A stretch of DNA of 64,000 nucleotides from Antennarius striatus (taxonomy: Eukaryota > Chordata > Actinopteri > Lophiiformes > Antennariidae). Shown here one piece after another: positions 50,976 to 63,492 of this stretch (position 1 is the first letter of the stretch; each line of letters opens with the position of its first letter). A model generated the notes under the pieces. It saw only the letters and a program-made list of their open reading frames with translations. It was not told the DNA's origin and ran no database searches. The stretch is from positions 9,576,501 to 9,640,500 of the forward strand of contig NC_090780.1 in assembly GCF_040054535.1 (NCBI RefSeq), read 5' to 3'. The position numbers were made by a program, and so were the translations under genes.

Positions 50976-52862
50976 TTTATTTTGCTTTTTTTTCAAAGAC
51001 TATATACTTATCTATTCATAGCAACAAATGGAATTGTTAAATACTGTACACAGCATACTGTACTCTCCCAGTGCATGTCTTCACCACAGCAGAGTTGTTT
51101 CTTGATAAACTACTCTTCATTCTGTTTTATTATTTCAAATAAGACATATGAATACCTTAAGATTACATAGTATCAGTATATGATGTAAACATTTTTCAGA
51201 CATTTAAGTCAAAAGCAACATTGTGTTGACAAGTTTGTGTGAACAGAGAGGAGACAAAAAGCAGATTTCAGTGCCCGTTTGACCTTAATTTTTATCTGTT
51301 TCTTAAACTGGACACTGTGTTCGATTCTAGGATTACTTCAATGTATGTGCTACATTTATTATAACATCCTGACAACTCTTGAATAATCTACAACAGTAAA
51401 AGTCTTATATTTTCTAGCCTGCCAGCGGCCAGTCTCTCAGACCACACCCACTGCAATCATGTACGACAGGAATGCATGAGCAGAACAGGAAAGTCTGTCA
51501 GGTAGGTAAACCCTGCACTGTCTTTGTAATGTGTCTGCATTAACAGATTATGTTAACATCTCTGTAATCTAAATGATCCGAATACTCTTAAGCATTTCCT
51601 GTTAGAACCGACTGTGTTACTCTTAAGCGATGCCTAACTCAACTACACATTTGTGTCAACTTATATATGGAGATGGATACCAAATTTCAAAGATTAAATT
51701 GCCAAAATTTGTCTTTATTAATGGGAGAGTGTGTGAAATATAGGATTAATATCAAAGGGAGGTAGTACTTGAGGCAAATTAGATCCAAGCAATAACTCAC
51801 AGCTTGATCAAAATAAGCTTCTCCAACTGTTTGGTGGAATCTCAGTAAGAATAGCATACATTCACATAATGTTCAACAGGTCAATTTCTGTGCGACAAAA
51901 CAGACCTGGTCAATGAAGGAAAGCAATCAAATATGTGCACTTCTAGAGGGTTGTACTCAAAGGCAGGCACTGCAAATAAGCAGAGCACAGTAACAAGTAT
52001 TTTTAACGATTTTACTACGAGCTGTAAAAATGTCATTTTATCACTTTTCCAGCTGCTGTTCCAATGCAGTTTTGCACAAACATTGACACACATTCATATA
52101 CAGTCATGCACTACAGACAAGTATACCATAAACGCTGCACAAGACATTCTAAAGGAAACGTGCATAGCTACCAGTGATGTACCCACCTCTTAGTACAAAA
52201 CGTAAAATGTCAATGAGTGATGTGGGAAACACACGTTTGCACAGATGCCGAGACCTGAGCAGAACTGTAACTTCATGGAGGCAGAGAAACAATATCAGTA
52301 TTTATAAGAACAAACAGAATGGAGACTTATGTGCGAGAATCCTTCATTTTTGATAAGAGTTAATTGGCCTTGTACTCAAACTTCATATTTTAAGTGATAC
52401 ATGGTTATTTTAATGACCTTTAGTCCATCCGTGTGAGATACAAAAGCAGCATCCATGTCGTCTCACAAAACATCCTAAACCTTCCAGACACAGCAAACAC
52501 TGAGCACAAGGTCCAAGGCCCGCTTGTACCTTCAGCCTAAACCACATCGTCAGAAAAACAAAGACCACAACATTGAATGTCACAAAATAAAAATCTTATA
52601 AAAATAAGCTCTACAATGTTGAATTTTGCCCACATGAGACACAGTTTTAACATAAAGTATCTCATTTGTGGTAGTTGTTCCAACATTACCAGTAACTGAA
52701 TACAGTGTGCACATACCCTGTGTGTTCAGAATACATAGGGGGTTAAAAGTAATAACATAAGCAGCAGTTTGAGAATGGTTAGCATCCAGTTTCGCCTTTT
52801 ATTCCAAGTTGGGGTTGTTTTTTTTATACAGTGGAGTCATGTGCTACTTCCAATAAACCTTT
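50976..52862 (-). other. Probable errfi1 3' UTR
   Basis: Non-coding sequence after the errfi1 stop. Candidate AATAAA signals on the minus strand occur at 51719-51714 and 50981-50976, as well as a very proximal one near 52800. The length used is inferred. Confidence 0.4.
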
Positions 52863-54497
52863 TCAAACTAAATGCACTTGTGGTTTCCTCCTGGTGTGAC
52901 AGTCCCAGTCTGACTCTGATACATCTGTATCATGAACCGAGGTGTTGTCCATAGCGCGAAGAAACTTCTCTACACACGGTGAGTCCATGAAAGCTGGTCG
53001 ATCAGGCAGAAGATAGTAATGTGTAGTGCTGGCCTTTTTTCCGTTCTCCATAATAGGGAGAATGCAGGGGGAACCCTCACTGTTCTGTCTCTGTAAACCT
53101 CTGTAGCTTACATACTTTGGGTCCGGTGCAAAGCTTTGAGTTGGGGGCATCACTCCATTCACGTATGTGGGTAGGACCTTGGGGCTTGGGGTGCGGGAGC
53201 TGCATCTGGACAAAGGTTCCCGTGGGGGCACCTTGGGTGGTTTGTCCTCATTGCTGTAAGCCCCTGACGAGACCTCTGCTGACCAGCGGCGATAGTCTCC
53301 TGTCTTCATTGTTCGGGGAGGGATAGGGGGTGGGACCTCGGGCTTATCCATACTGCTGGTGTGGCGTTTGGTATACGTAAGACGCAGCAACGAGGACTTG
53401 TTAAAAGATCCGGCGGGGCCAGAGTGTGAGCGCCGAAGCCTCCTCTGAGCTTTCTCCTGCTGTCTCTGACAAATCACCTGCTCAGGTAACTCTGGCCGAT
53501 GCTGCTCACACTGCTCACGCACATCCTGTGCACAATGTGGCTCATGCTGCTGCTGTTGGGACTGGGGTTGCTTTGGAGTTTGCGGTCCCAGTGGACCATC
53601 GTAGTAAGCATAGTTTATCTGTCCACAGTCCCTGAAGCTTCTCCGACTAGGGACTCCATATCGGAAAGGAGACAATTTGGAACAGTGATCAGACACCAGA
53701 CGGCAGCTGTCGTCCGAACTCGTGAAAAATTCTACCTCGTTGTCCATAGCTTGTTCATGGCAGATGTCTGTTTTTGTAGGGATGGGGGGCAAAGGCTTGG
53801 AGCATCTGCCTGGTGTCTGCGGTGGACTGCTGCACTCGTACACCGACAGCCTCTGAAATGAGGGAACGACCTGGTCGTCATCAGCAGGGCTCGGGGTGGA
53901 AGACTCAGTACCGCTGGACAGGGAAAGGTGGGATGGCCTGGACTTCTTTGGGGGCAATCTTTGTGAGCTGGGACTATGTTTATGTCCTGTCAGAGGGGTA
54001 AAATGGAACATAACAAGAATATTAATGACACAATTATAATTTTGAATGTACAGCTCAACTACATCTTATAGTAAATGACTCTGTGGACTAGTAGGTTCTC
54101 TTCTACATTTCTGATTGACTTACTTTCATAACTTTGACAGGGTGTAGGTGGCCCCTTTAGCTGGGCATGAGAGCTGTGATCTGTGTGAGCAGTGTCCATA
54201 GTGAAGTAGAAGCTGTTAAAAATGATTATTACCAGTTTAAATAAGCTGTATTATAGTGCATGTCTGCAGTCTTACAAAAACTATAACATTTTAGCATGCA
54301 AATTTTGAAAAGACATCCCTTCATTAAAGTTTTTACCCCAATATTCAGTCCCTCCACTAGAACACTTACTTGTCCACCTCATGGCGATAGTTCCAAGAGG
54401 GTTTGGATCCAGCCATGGTGTGACAGTCGCTACCCCTCAGGAAGGGGTTTTCTATGGGAAAAGAGATCTCCTGAGCAGTCAGGCCCACTGTGGACAT
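52863..54497 (-). CDS. errfi1: ERBB receptor feedback inhibitor 1 (MIG6/RALT)
   Basis: A cytosolic adaptor that binds and inhibits the EGFR/ERBB kinase domain and promotes receptor turnover; an immediate-early feedback gene in vertebrates. Coding exons on the minus strand: 54497-54370 ([19 protein letters not shown]), 54212-54124 and 53986-52863, joined in phase by GT-AG introns to give 446 residues. Diagnostic segments: [17 protein letters not shown], the 14-3-3-type [25 protein letters not shown] and [10 protein letters not shown] (SH3 ligands), DYRRWSAEV, and the ERBB-binding region [20 protein letters not shown] with NSEG. The inhibitory [10 protein letters not shown] tyrosine pair is kept. 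After it the protein has only about 50 residues (ending RRKPQVHLV) and diverges from the mammalian C-terminus. A Gln/His-rich insert (SQQQQHEPH) is fish-specific in my reading. The paralogue (errfi1a or errfi1b) is undecided. Confidence 0.97.
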
Positions 54498-54575
54498 GCT
54501 CCAGGTACACACGGGTCGCATCAAAGCCAGGAAACACTCAGATCACCCGGCTGGCTGCCCCCGTTTCTGGTGTCC
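54498..54575 (-). other. errfi1 5' UTR, part of coding exon 2
   Basis: A good acceptor (TGTCTTGGCTGTGTTACAG|GGACACC) at 54576 begins the exon that contains the start codon at 54497. Confidence 0.6.
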
Positions 54576-55179
54576 CTGTAACACAGCCAAGACAGCCATG
54601 AAGGACGGTTGTAAGGAGGTTAAAGGCAAAAGCAGATGAGGCGAAAAAGAATATGCATCAGCATATTGAAAAATACTCTCTGAAAGCAGAGCCAACATTC
54701 TCCACTGAAGCCGAGAAAGACAGACGATCTGTTTATCACAATACGGAGCAAGTATGCCCACTAAAACAAACAGTCACGGCTTTGTGAGGGGTTTTTTTCT
54801 CAAAGGAGAAGAAGAGAAATGACAAATGCTCAGTATGACAATATTTTAGGATCCTTGTGTCGTAGCACAACATGACGACACATAATGAGCAGTGTGTTAT
54901 TCATGTGTTTTGGCCTTATATTATATTTTGAAGAAAAAAAAAAAAAAGCTTGGAATTGAAACAAACTAAATTAATCCCAGAATAAACTTTACCCCATATC
55001 TGGCCTGAAGCAGCAGGAATGTGGAGACACAGATATATGACAAGCTTTTAAATAAAAATCTTTTTTTCACCTAATTAGAAATTAGAAAAAGTTAGTTTTT
55101 TGGCAGTGCACATACAATATTTAAACTGATAACCAAATACCACTGCAAACTTTCCTCAACAAAGGATTTCAATACTTAC

Positions 55180-56677
55180 AGAACAATCTATACATTTCAC
55201 CTATAACACATGTTGTCAAAGCCGAAGTTTAGGTCTGACTGAATTAACTGACTTTCAGGCTTCTCTTTGTACAGCCGGGGCCTCCACTCCTAATAAGTTT
55301 ATTTTAAAACTTGACTGTGCTCTGCACCAATGCTGAAATCTCGCTTGTCCTGAAGAGCAGAGGAAAGGGCTCCTCCTGTTACCAGAGATATACCTGATGT
55401 TGCAAGAGCTCCTCAAGTCAAATGACCTGAACGTTCATGTCATGTCAAGTATGTGTCAGAGTTGAGTAAACAATGTATACAGTATTCAGAAAAGAAGAGA
55501 CAATACAGCATTTCGGTATTCTTCACATCTGCAAGCAAATATAAGCTTTTCCACATTCACACTAAATCTGTTCAGTAAATGCTTAAAATTGATTAAAATG
55601 TGACTAAATATTACTTTTAAATATGTGTAGCCTTTTTATTTTCAGGCAGGTGTAGCATGCGTAACCATAGGTATTTTTGTTGCATGCATCGTCTTGAATT
55701 CACGTTGCTACCAGCATGCATTGTTGCAGAAAGCCTCCGAATGACCTCAGTGCCCTATCAGAAGCCTTCTCCACAAATCCTGTAGTTCAGGATGCAAGAA
55801 AACAGGTGCACCTCTGCTCCCGATGGTCAGCTCCTCTGCAGACCGCAAATGAAGTGTGTGCACACACCCGGGGATGTGTTGTTCTCCTCATAATGTAGGA
55901 GTGATGACTGAGAAGAACATGGCCCCCTTGTTCAGGGTCTCCTCCGAGCCATGTTTATGTGCTACCCTGACAGCTGGTGAGAAACAAAGCCCTAAAACAA
56001 CAGGAAGCCTGGGGCATCAGCCTCAGCCAAACTGCCCAACATGGCATGCAATCTGTCGATTCGGTTCGGCGGGGACGGGAAGCAATATGATCCTCGATAA
56101 TGAACCCCCTGGGGTTTGTGCTTCCTCTTGCAACAGGTGCAAAGACAGCTCATCTGGCAGTTAACCATAAGGGCATTTACAGGCAACAGGATTGAATACA
56201 TTACATTTAGTCATGTGGAGTGTCAACCTGCTTGAGGAATTCTTTAGATCTTTTGATTTTTTTCATAGTTCTGCATCATAAAGTCTTTGTATGATCAAAT
56301 CTGATGTTTAGTCTGACTTTGAGGGTGGAGGTAACAGAGGCTGTGGGTATTTGTTGGACTGCATGAGGGGAGTCTGACGCAATTGGCAGTGATGTAAAAC
56401 ATCAGCGGACAGCTCGCCGTTTTGATTCAGGATTCAGTCGTCACACACAGCCCTTGAAAGCAGGAGTTCACACCCCGCTCATGACACCCCTGCAGCGGTT
56501 TCCGAGCAACCATACCCGCTCTACCTGTGCTGCAAGCAAACAGTGTGCACACCCCCTCACTTTACTGGATTGAGATAATAATGGTTAAAAGCCCTCTAGC
56601 AGGCAGGTGACTCACACCACAACACTCAGATCAGCTATCTGACTTGCTCATTTAAAAAAAAATAAAATAAAAAAAAT

Positions 56678-56727
<50 letters not shown>

Positions 56728-57090
56728 TATACTGTATATAATTTCTTTTGTTCAGTATGAAAAAATACAAGTAGATCATAGCACACTAAATATCAAACTG
56801 TCTTTGGCCAGATTCAGTTCATAAAAACAGACCAAATGAATTTGCTGGTTTTAAAGGACTGACATAGATTAAATTAAATCTGACTGATGGAATCCCCTGG
56901 ATTAAGAACAAGGAATCAGTCGTTGAGTAGGTCAGAGAAAATTGAACTATACAAGACAAAAAATATTTGAGCTCAAGTTGCATCAATCGGGGGAGTTATG
57001 GTGCTGACACCCCCCCCCCCTCCAGAGGGGCTTAGAGACCAGACGTGGTTCCTCAGCCCAAACCAGCTCTTTCTAATCGGTTGAACTCAC
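55180..57090. other. errfi1 intron 1, no other gene seen
   Basis: No credible coding frame. The block 56320-56560 is relatively unique and includes GTTTCCGAGCAACC, near the RFX X-box consensus with one mismatch. An (AT)n run is at 56681-56721 and a C tract at 57010-57020. Confidence 0.45.
56681..56721. repeat. (AT)n microsatellite
   Basis: About 20 AT units next to an A-rich segment. Confidence 0.95.
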
Positions 57091-57200
57091 CTATAAAACG
57101 TCGCTGTTCTCCCCCGCTGACTCCTACACTCCTGTTTGGTCAAATATAGCTCCTCGGTTCCTTTTGGGAGGGGGGCGGTGAGACAGCGAGCTCTTGATTT
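57091..57200 (-). promoter_or_regulatory. errfi1 first non-coding exon and promoter
   Basis: Minus strand: a GC-rich block with GCTATATTTG (57150-57141; TATA- or CArG-like) is followed about 50 bp later by a strong donor TTTATAG|GTGAGTTC at 57091. This would splice to the acceptor at 54576 over a 2.5-kb intron. A GGTGACGTT half-CRE lies near 57232. This gene is known to respond quickly to growth factors, so a CArG-like site is plausible, but its use is inferred. Confidence 0.5.
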
Positions 57201-57357
57201 CTATCGCATCAGGAACAGGACGCGCGCATTTGGTGACGTTCTAGTTAAAATGTGACACTTGTAGGTGAGTGTGACAGTGTAGCAATGTTTTATAAGATAT
57301 ACACCACACTGGAGACGCAGGCTCCGCCCCCACACTTGCCCTTAAAGGCGCAGCGTT

Positions 57358-57388
<31 letters not shown>
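57358..57388. repeat. Poly(T) tract
   Basis: About 29 consecutive T. Confidence 0.95.
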
Positions 57389-57391
<3 letters not shown>

Positions 57392-58602
57392 TCGAGATGG
57401 TTTCGTGCAAACCTTCCACGCGGGGTCTGGGTGGGAAAGAACGAGCTGCCATCGAGGCAGCAGATCATGGAATTAAGGAATTATGAAGCGAAATATAATC
57501 CGATGTGTTCCTTTTTGAAAACGTTCTATTCAATGCTCTATATTATAAGGACTTCAGTTGTGTCACCTGTGCAGGTTCATGGACAACAAGCGTGCAAAAG
57601 CTGCAGTCAAAATCGAACTGCAAAGATCTGCAGTGGGGGAGAGGCAGTGGGGATGGATCCAGGGTAGATAACACAGACAACAGCAGAGGAACTCTCTTAT
57701 CTGCACAGCATTCAGCTGCCAACTTTCTGCAGCCCAGACTGTTCAGTTCCCCACTTATCAGATCATCCAGGGAATTTTCTTGTAACTATACCTGTTCTCC
57801 ATTTACTTGATATAAGGTTCACTTGAGCATCATGTCAGTAGAAAACCTTATGCTGCAGGATGGATGTGCATACATTTTTCAGGGTAATAATGGAATAATT
57901 TTATATGTGAAGTTCCTCTAACTCTCCATTTACAGTTACTTAGCCTACATAGACATGGAGTGGTGTCAGTTTACTGACCCAGGCTAAACAAACCCAGCAC
58001 TGTCATGCACACTAACCAAACAGACGGATACAATAGCCACAAACAACTGGTGCTGAATCAATAGTAGAAGAAAGCAGAGGTGTGTATGAAAGGGGAACAC
58101 AGTGTTCCTGTGTCTGACTTTGCAAATCCTCTACAGTCTGTTGTGCGTGAAGCACCAAAATGAAAAGATTATCATTACATACTTGGCACCTACCAGGATT
58201 ATGTTAATTATGTTAATTGTGTTTTATAATTTAAGACACATTTCTGGGATTCCCCCGAGCATTTGCTTTGTGTGGCATATGGTGGTTAATGTGGATGGTA
58301 TGAACATTAAAGTTTAGTTCAAAACTCACTTATAAAAATTGAATGTAACACATGGTGTAAGAAAAATAACACATAGAACCACATAGGTTAATTATCAAAC
58401 GCAAGAGAATGGAATAAAATAAAATCCAGTTCAAACAAAAACCATGTATTTCACTGTGTTCCTGCTTTACATTTCTTAATCGATCACTAAAACTCTTTCC
58501 ATGTTCCGCCAAAAAAGAACATTCAGTGGGAGAGGCTTTGTGTCCATACTCTCTCTCCTCCCACTGCACCCCCATCCCCCTCCCTGCTTGTCAGCCTTGT
58601 TG

Positions 58603-58720
58603 TGACGTCATCACACACAGGAAGTTCCTTATAAAGTTAAACAGGGAGGGGGAAAAAAGTTAGTCAGTGGGGAGATAAGCAGACGCAGCTGTGACGAGAT
58701 GGCAGATAAAAGAAGTCGTG
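58603..58720 (+). promoter_or_regulatory. Promoter-like block without a recognised gene
   Basis: A perfect CRE TGACGTCA (58603-58610), an ETS-type CAGGAAGTTCC (58618-58628) and TATAAAG (58630-58636) occur in order. The first downstream ATG (58699) opens only 15 codons. It could drive a non-coding RNA, be an errfi1 enhancer or be chance. Confidence 0.4.
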
Positions 58721-61700
58721 TCAGAGAGGATATCCTCTCAGAATGAATTACTCCGGCTTTTCTTTGGTTCTGCCTGGTGACTCAGGCTGAGCGTTGTCCT
58801 CCAAAGGCAGCACCCATTCCCAAATAATGACACCGTTGGCTCGCTTTACTTTCAGTTCCATTTGGTTTTTCTCTTCAGCCACTCTAGTCTACTCTATTTC
58901 TAATAATCTCTCACCCACAGGAAGGGTGTAGATGGAAACTAGGAGAAAAAAAACAAACCCAACAACGTGAAATCAGTGTCAATGATTTATTCACTCTGGA
59001 GGTCAGCATTGATTGCCTCTGCCCACTGAGGTAATTAAATTGCATGAATATTCCATCTGTGTTCAAAGTTCACTGCAGCAAAACGTTCAGCGTGTTGAAG
59101 TGACGTTAATCCTGTTGAACAGAGATTCTTGTCAGTCAGTGTTTGAGGTTTGTACCTTTATTCTGATCCAGAACCAGCTGTGCTGCAGCCCCTATGTAAA
59201 ACTGAAAGCTGATTACAAAGCGGCAGTCTACAACTTCCTACCCTCAGGCACAAGAACTGTGACCGGAGTCACCGAGTTTTCTTCATTAAGACCAAAGGAT
59301 TCAACCTGACATGTGTGACTTGAGTTTGTGCTAGCTCCAGGGAGGCATGATTATTTTACAAATGATGTCAATCAAACACGTTGTAACCATAGAGACATGC
59401 AACAGTAGCTCACAGTTGCAAAACATCTCAACACCACTGTGTCCTGGCCCGGGGTTCATACCGCAGATGAGCTGCTTGTCCAGTCGGTGTAGCCGTGACG
59501 ACCACATCCGGCGCTCAGGCCGACACATCACAGAGCATTAATGCTGGATCGTGGCTTTGTCTGGCAGACACACACACTTGGCTTCTCCAGTGGAAATAAA
59601 AACAAATCCCCAGGCAACAGGTTGTCGTCTCTCACAGCAATGTAAATATTACCATATTCAAGCACTTCTACTTGTTAACCATCCCAAAATCCTGACAGTC
59701 ATCCAGCTGCTTCAGTTATTTATCACTTCCTGCACCGGTACAAAGACTTCTGGGAAATTTGGGGACTTGAAGGGTAAATTACATCACACACAGGTATTTT
59801 CTATTTTGGAGTGTAATATAATCAAAAGCAGTAATCACGACTCATCATTGCATCACTCCTCAACATTGTTATGTTGAGTTGTTCCAGTACAGCCGCAATC
59901 TCCTGTTAGTAATGGGTGGAGTGAACCGGTACGCCTCCTCCATGATGACAGGGTGTGTTTAGTCTCCATGACCAAAGGATCGCCTGAGAGGCAGACCGGG
60001 GGAGTTATTGGCAAACTCACCCTATGACTGAGACCAGATCAAATCAACGTTAGTAATTATAAATGGTCAGTATTGTGGTTCTCATAGCGTATTAATTCTT
60101 TCTGTTTTGTAACCACTGTTTCAGGAAGTAATAAAAGCAATGGGAACACTCAGTGCTGTAAATTATACTCACATTATCCAAGATACACATCCACACAAGC
60201 ACTCATTTGTGTCTGATACCAGAGGAGAAGCTGTGAAAACGACAGCTGTAGTGTGATGGATGATTTCACGCTGGTTTGACTCTCTTCAGCCACTGGTTCA
60301 GAGCCAACGCTGCTCACATGTTGCACCACTAGAGCGCCACAGGACTGACTGACACACACACAAACTGATTCCAAATCTGCTATCTTTCCAGTTTCATAAC
60401 TAATAATTGAGGTGCATAGCATTGGCTATGGTTACATTTTTATTCTCTATATTCAGGAAGCATTATTTGATCCTTCAGGGTTTAGTAGAGAAATACAACA
60501 CCAGTTTCCTGAAATATAACACCTGTGTTGTATTTCATGTATTTCAAACAGCCAAAACAGGAGTTCCTGGGCTTTGGCCAGGTAAACCAGGTTTCCGGTG
60601 AATCTGATACTATCCTGTAGAAAAGAAGTTTGAGGCTTCACTTAATGGTGAAATCTATTAGTCCTAAGTAATGACTGATTGCTGGGGGAGTTTGTTCTAC
60701 CCATGATTTCCTAGTCCAGTCTCACTCTTGGGGGATATTAGAAACACAGAACAACCCAAAGCCCCTGACTGCTGATCAAAATTTCAGATGCTGTCCACCA
60801 AAGAGATTAACAGGCCCACCATCCAAAGGGGACAATTAATAGAGTGAGTCATAAATCAGTAGCCACAGTGGTATGACAGTACTGATGTCCAGGTACACCG
60901 TTAGGACAGGAAACCTATGTGGAATGAAAGATGAGGCCCAATGAGCAACAGTCGGTGAGCTGAATAAATCCTGTGTCCTCATTTATACTTGAATGTGCAT
61001 GAGTGCATGTGGCACGGACCGATGACAGCAACCGAGTCATTCAGGCAGAGCATGCTTTTGGCCGTCTGCCGTTTGTTTGATTCAAACAAAAGGTAGTTTT
61101 ACGTCCACTGATGACTACCTGATGAATGCACAGCAGCAGCTAAATTTATTCCTTGCAGGAGAAATTATTTGGATCACTGCTCACACAACTCTATTAACAA
61201 GGAATCGTACAGGTTTAGAGCAACTCTGATGAAGTCCCACTCTTATTTTCCTCCCCCTGTGAGCAGGTTAGGTGTGCAGATGCATATGTTTGGGGGAAAA
61301 TGTGGCCCTCCAGCAAGAAAACCATGTGTGGGTGGAAAGTTCAGACCTGTCCTTACCTCAGTAGTAAGAATTTGAGGGACATAATGGCCTAGAGGCTACA
61401 TGTTGAAAGCTAAACCAGAGTAATAACTAAACTGGAATATACTTTGCACTACAATATCAGCTGTGACTTTCCATAACAACTACTGCAAAATGACACTCAG
61501 CACACTATTTATAGGCATTACAAAGGAACATTCCTTTTCATGAATTTACAATTAACAATTAATAAAATTCAAAGATGTGTGAAGTCAACCCAATCAAGAC
61601 AAACACATAACAATCAGAGTATTTTAAAGGTTTTATTTTAAGGTTTTCTTTCTTCTCATTTCCACATTTTAGTGTGAAATGCAAGAATGCATATCATTTT

Positions 61701-62570
61701 GAGTAAAATAAAAGTGTTGAAACAGTTACAATCTATATTGTTTTGTTTTTTATTTATTTGTAAAGTTCAACAGTAAACATGCTATCCATCACAGTCTATT
61801 TATCTCTGCACATCCTTTGCCTCAATATCAGTAAAACTGCAGGCAGCCAACAAAAACATACAGTAACAGTTCAAGGAGGTTGTGGTAATGAGTAAATACA
61901 AATCAGTACAAAAGGAGGTAACAATATATTCACCAGTTGTCTGTGAATCTGTTACCAGCATCAAAACTTAAAGATGGAGAGTTTTCATACTTTTGTTTTT
62001 AACGATATATACTGTTTATCAGTAATGTTTTATAACCATAGACTTACTGACATTACCTCCAGCCAAGGTCTTGTTGGTAAAAGGAACTGAACGAGGCCAT
62101 GTGCAGGACAGGCTTAACAACATTGATTGAGACCAGAGATTTAGAATTTAAAGTGTAATTGGAGGTCAGAAACTGTTGTCAACATATCTGTTCATTTTCC
62201 ATATCTGTCATGTTCTATGACTGCACTTTGTATGTTGCAGTAATAATTCTGTGTCTCCAAGATTCCACAAGAAATTCTAAATAAATACATGGTACGACCC
62301 CACCGTTATTTTCATGCTTTCTTTTCTGGATTTTACAGAAAATGAAGAACATTTAGGAGATAAATCTGGTTATTATCAGTGGATAATTCACAACTCTGAA
62401 AACAAATAATGGATCACTGGTGTCCATCCTAATTCAAGTCATACAAATTGAACCAGACGGAGGCTGAGATATAGTTACTTGAATACATCAGTGAAATTCT
62501 CATTGAGCTTGTCAAATTAAAGTCATGTTTTGTCCTCTAGGTTCTATGTGCAAGCTGGGAATTAAAACAC
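58721..62570. other. Intergenic region with no recognised gene
   Basis: Scattered short frames only, none with recognisable domains or splice context. CACCACTAGAGCGCCAC at 60325-60341 resembles a CTCF core. The 61.4-62.5 kb part is A/T-rich. Confidence 0.5.
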
Positions 62571-62574
62571 AAGG

Positions 62575-62904
62575 TCACTGAGAATGCTTCTGTTTCATGA
62601 GGTGATGAAATGTATAACGACCAGCTGTTATGCCAAGTACATTAAACAGAATTATCAATGTGTCCATCTGTGTGCCTTCCGGCAGATGCGGTCCTCCGTG
62701 CTCTGATGTGGTCTCTGGCAGGAAGTAAATCAGCCGGGGAGCCGCCCCAGACCAAACACTGCAAGGGCCTCCGGAGCTGTAGGTGTGTGGGAGGTGTACA
62801 CCATGTCCACGGGGCACAACGTGCTGTAATTTCCTTGTCAAGTAAAAAAACAGACAGTGGCATACACAGATGTTCATATTCATGAGTGTTGACTCAGAAA
62901 ACAC
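62575..62904 (-). other. Possible terminal coding exon, unrecognised
   Basis: A T-rich tract and AAATTACAG|CACG on the minus strand (acceptor near 62827) open onto a frame in GC-richer sequence than its surroundings. It ends with a possible membrane segment, DTLIILFNVLGITAGRYTFH, and a stop at 62575. I recognise no family and see no partner exon, so this is weak. Confidence 0.2.
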
Positions 62905-63269
62905 TTTTTACACTGTGCCCAGACTGACAACGCTAAGCAAGATGCTTATGCAGACAACGTAAAGCAAAATATTCAAGCTAAACAGAAAAACACATTTCCA
63001 TTCATTTAAGTTTTAAATTTAGAAAGTGTTTTTCCTTCTATTACTATACGACACATACCATACTGATCAAAGTTCATTTTATAGTATGGGTTATTTCCAT
63101 GACCATGTGTGTGTATTACTCCTTGCAAATCAGTATCTGTGTCATTTATTTATTCATGACATTAGTCAACAATCCACTTCCCAATCATATATCACTGATA
63201 AATACAACCACTGCTATCCTCACAATTGCTGAGGTCAATTCCACCTCCAGTGCCTCCATGACTGAAAAA

Positions 63270-63492
63270 TAGGTACATCTGTGGGTGGAGCTTTTTTGGA
63301 TCACCTGGGCCAGTTGCTCCGTGACAATTTACAACCCGCCTTCAAGCTTCAGTTGCTCTCTGCACTCTGTGTGCTTTCAGCCACCGCCGCCATCCTGCTG
63401 CTGAGGTGCTCTTTAAATAAAGGGCTTATTATTTGTCTCCTACCTGCATCTCTGAGTTTTTGTCATGGCTGGAAACCCAGGTTGTGACAACA
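63270..63492 (+). repeat. Possible LTR-like fragment
   Basis: A segment with TTTAAATAAAGGGC (AATAAA about 63417) followed by TCTGAGTTTTTGTCATGGCT and ending GGTTGTGACA resembles the R-U5 end of fish gypsy LTRs. No partner LTR or internal region is present. Weak. Confidence 0.25.
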
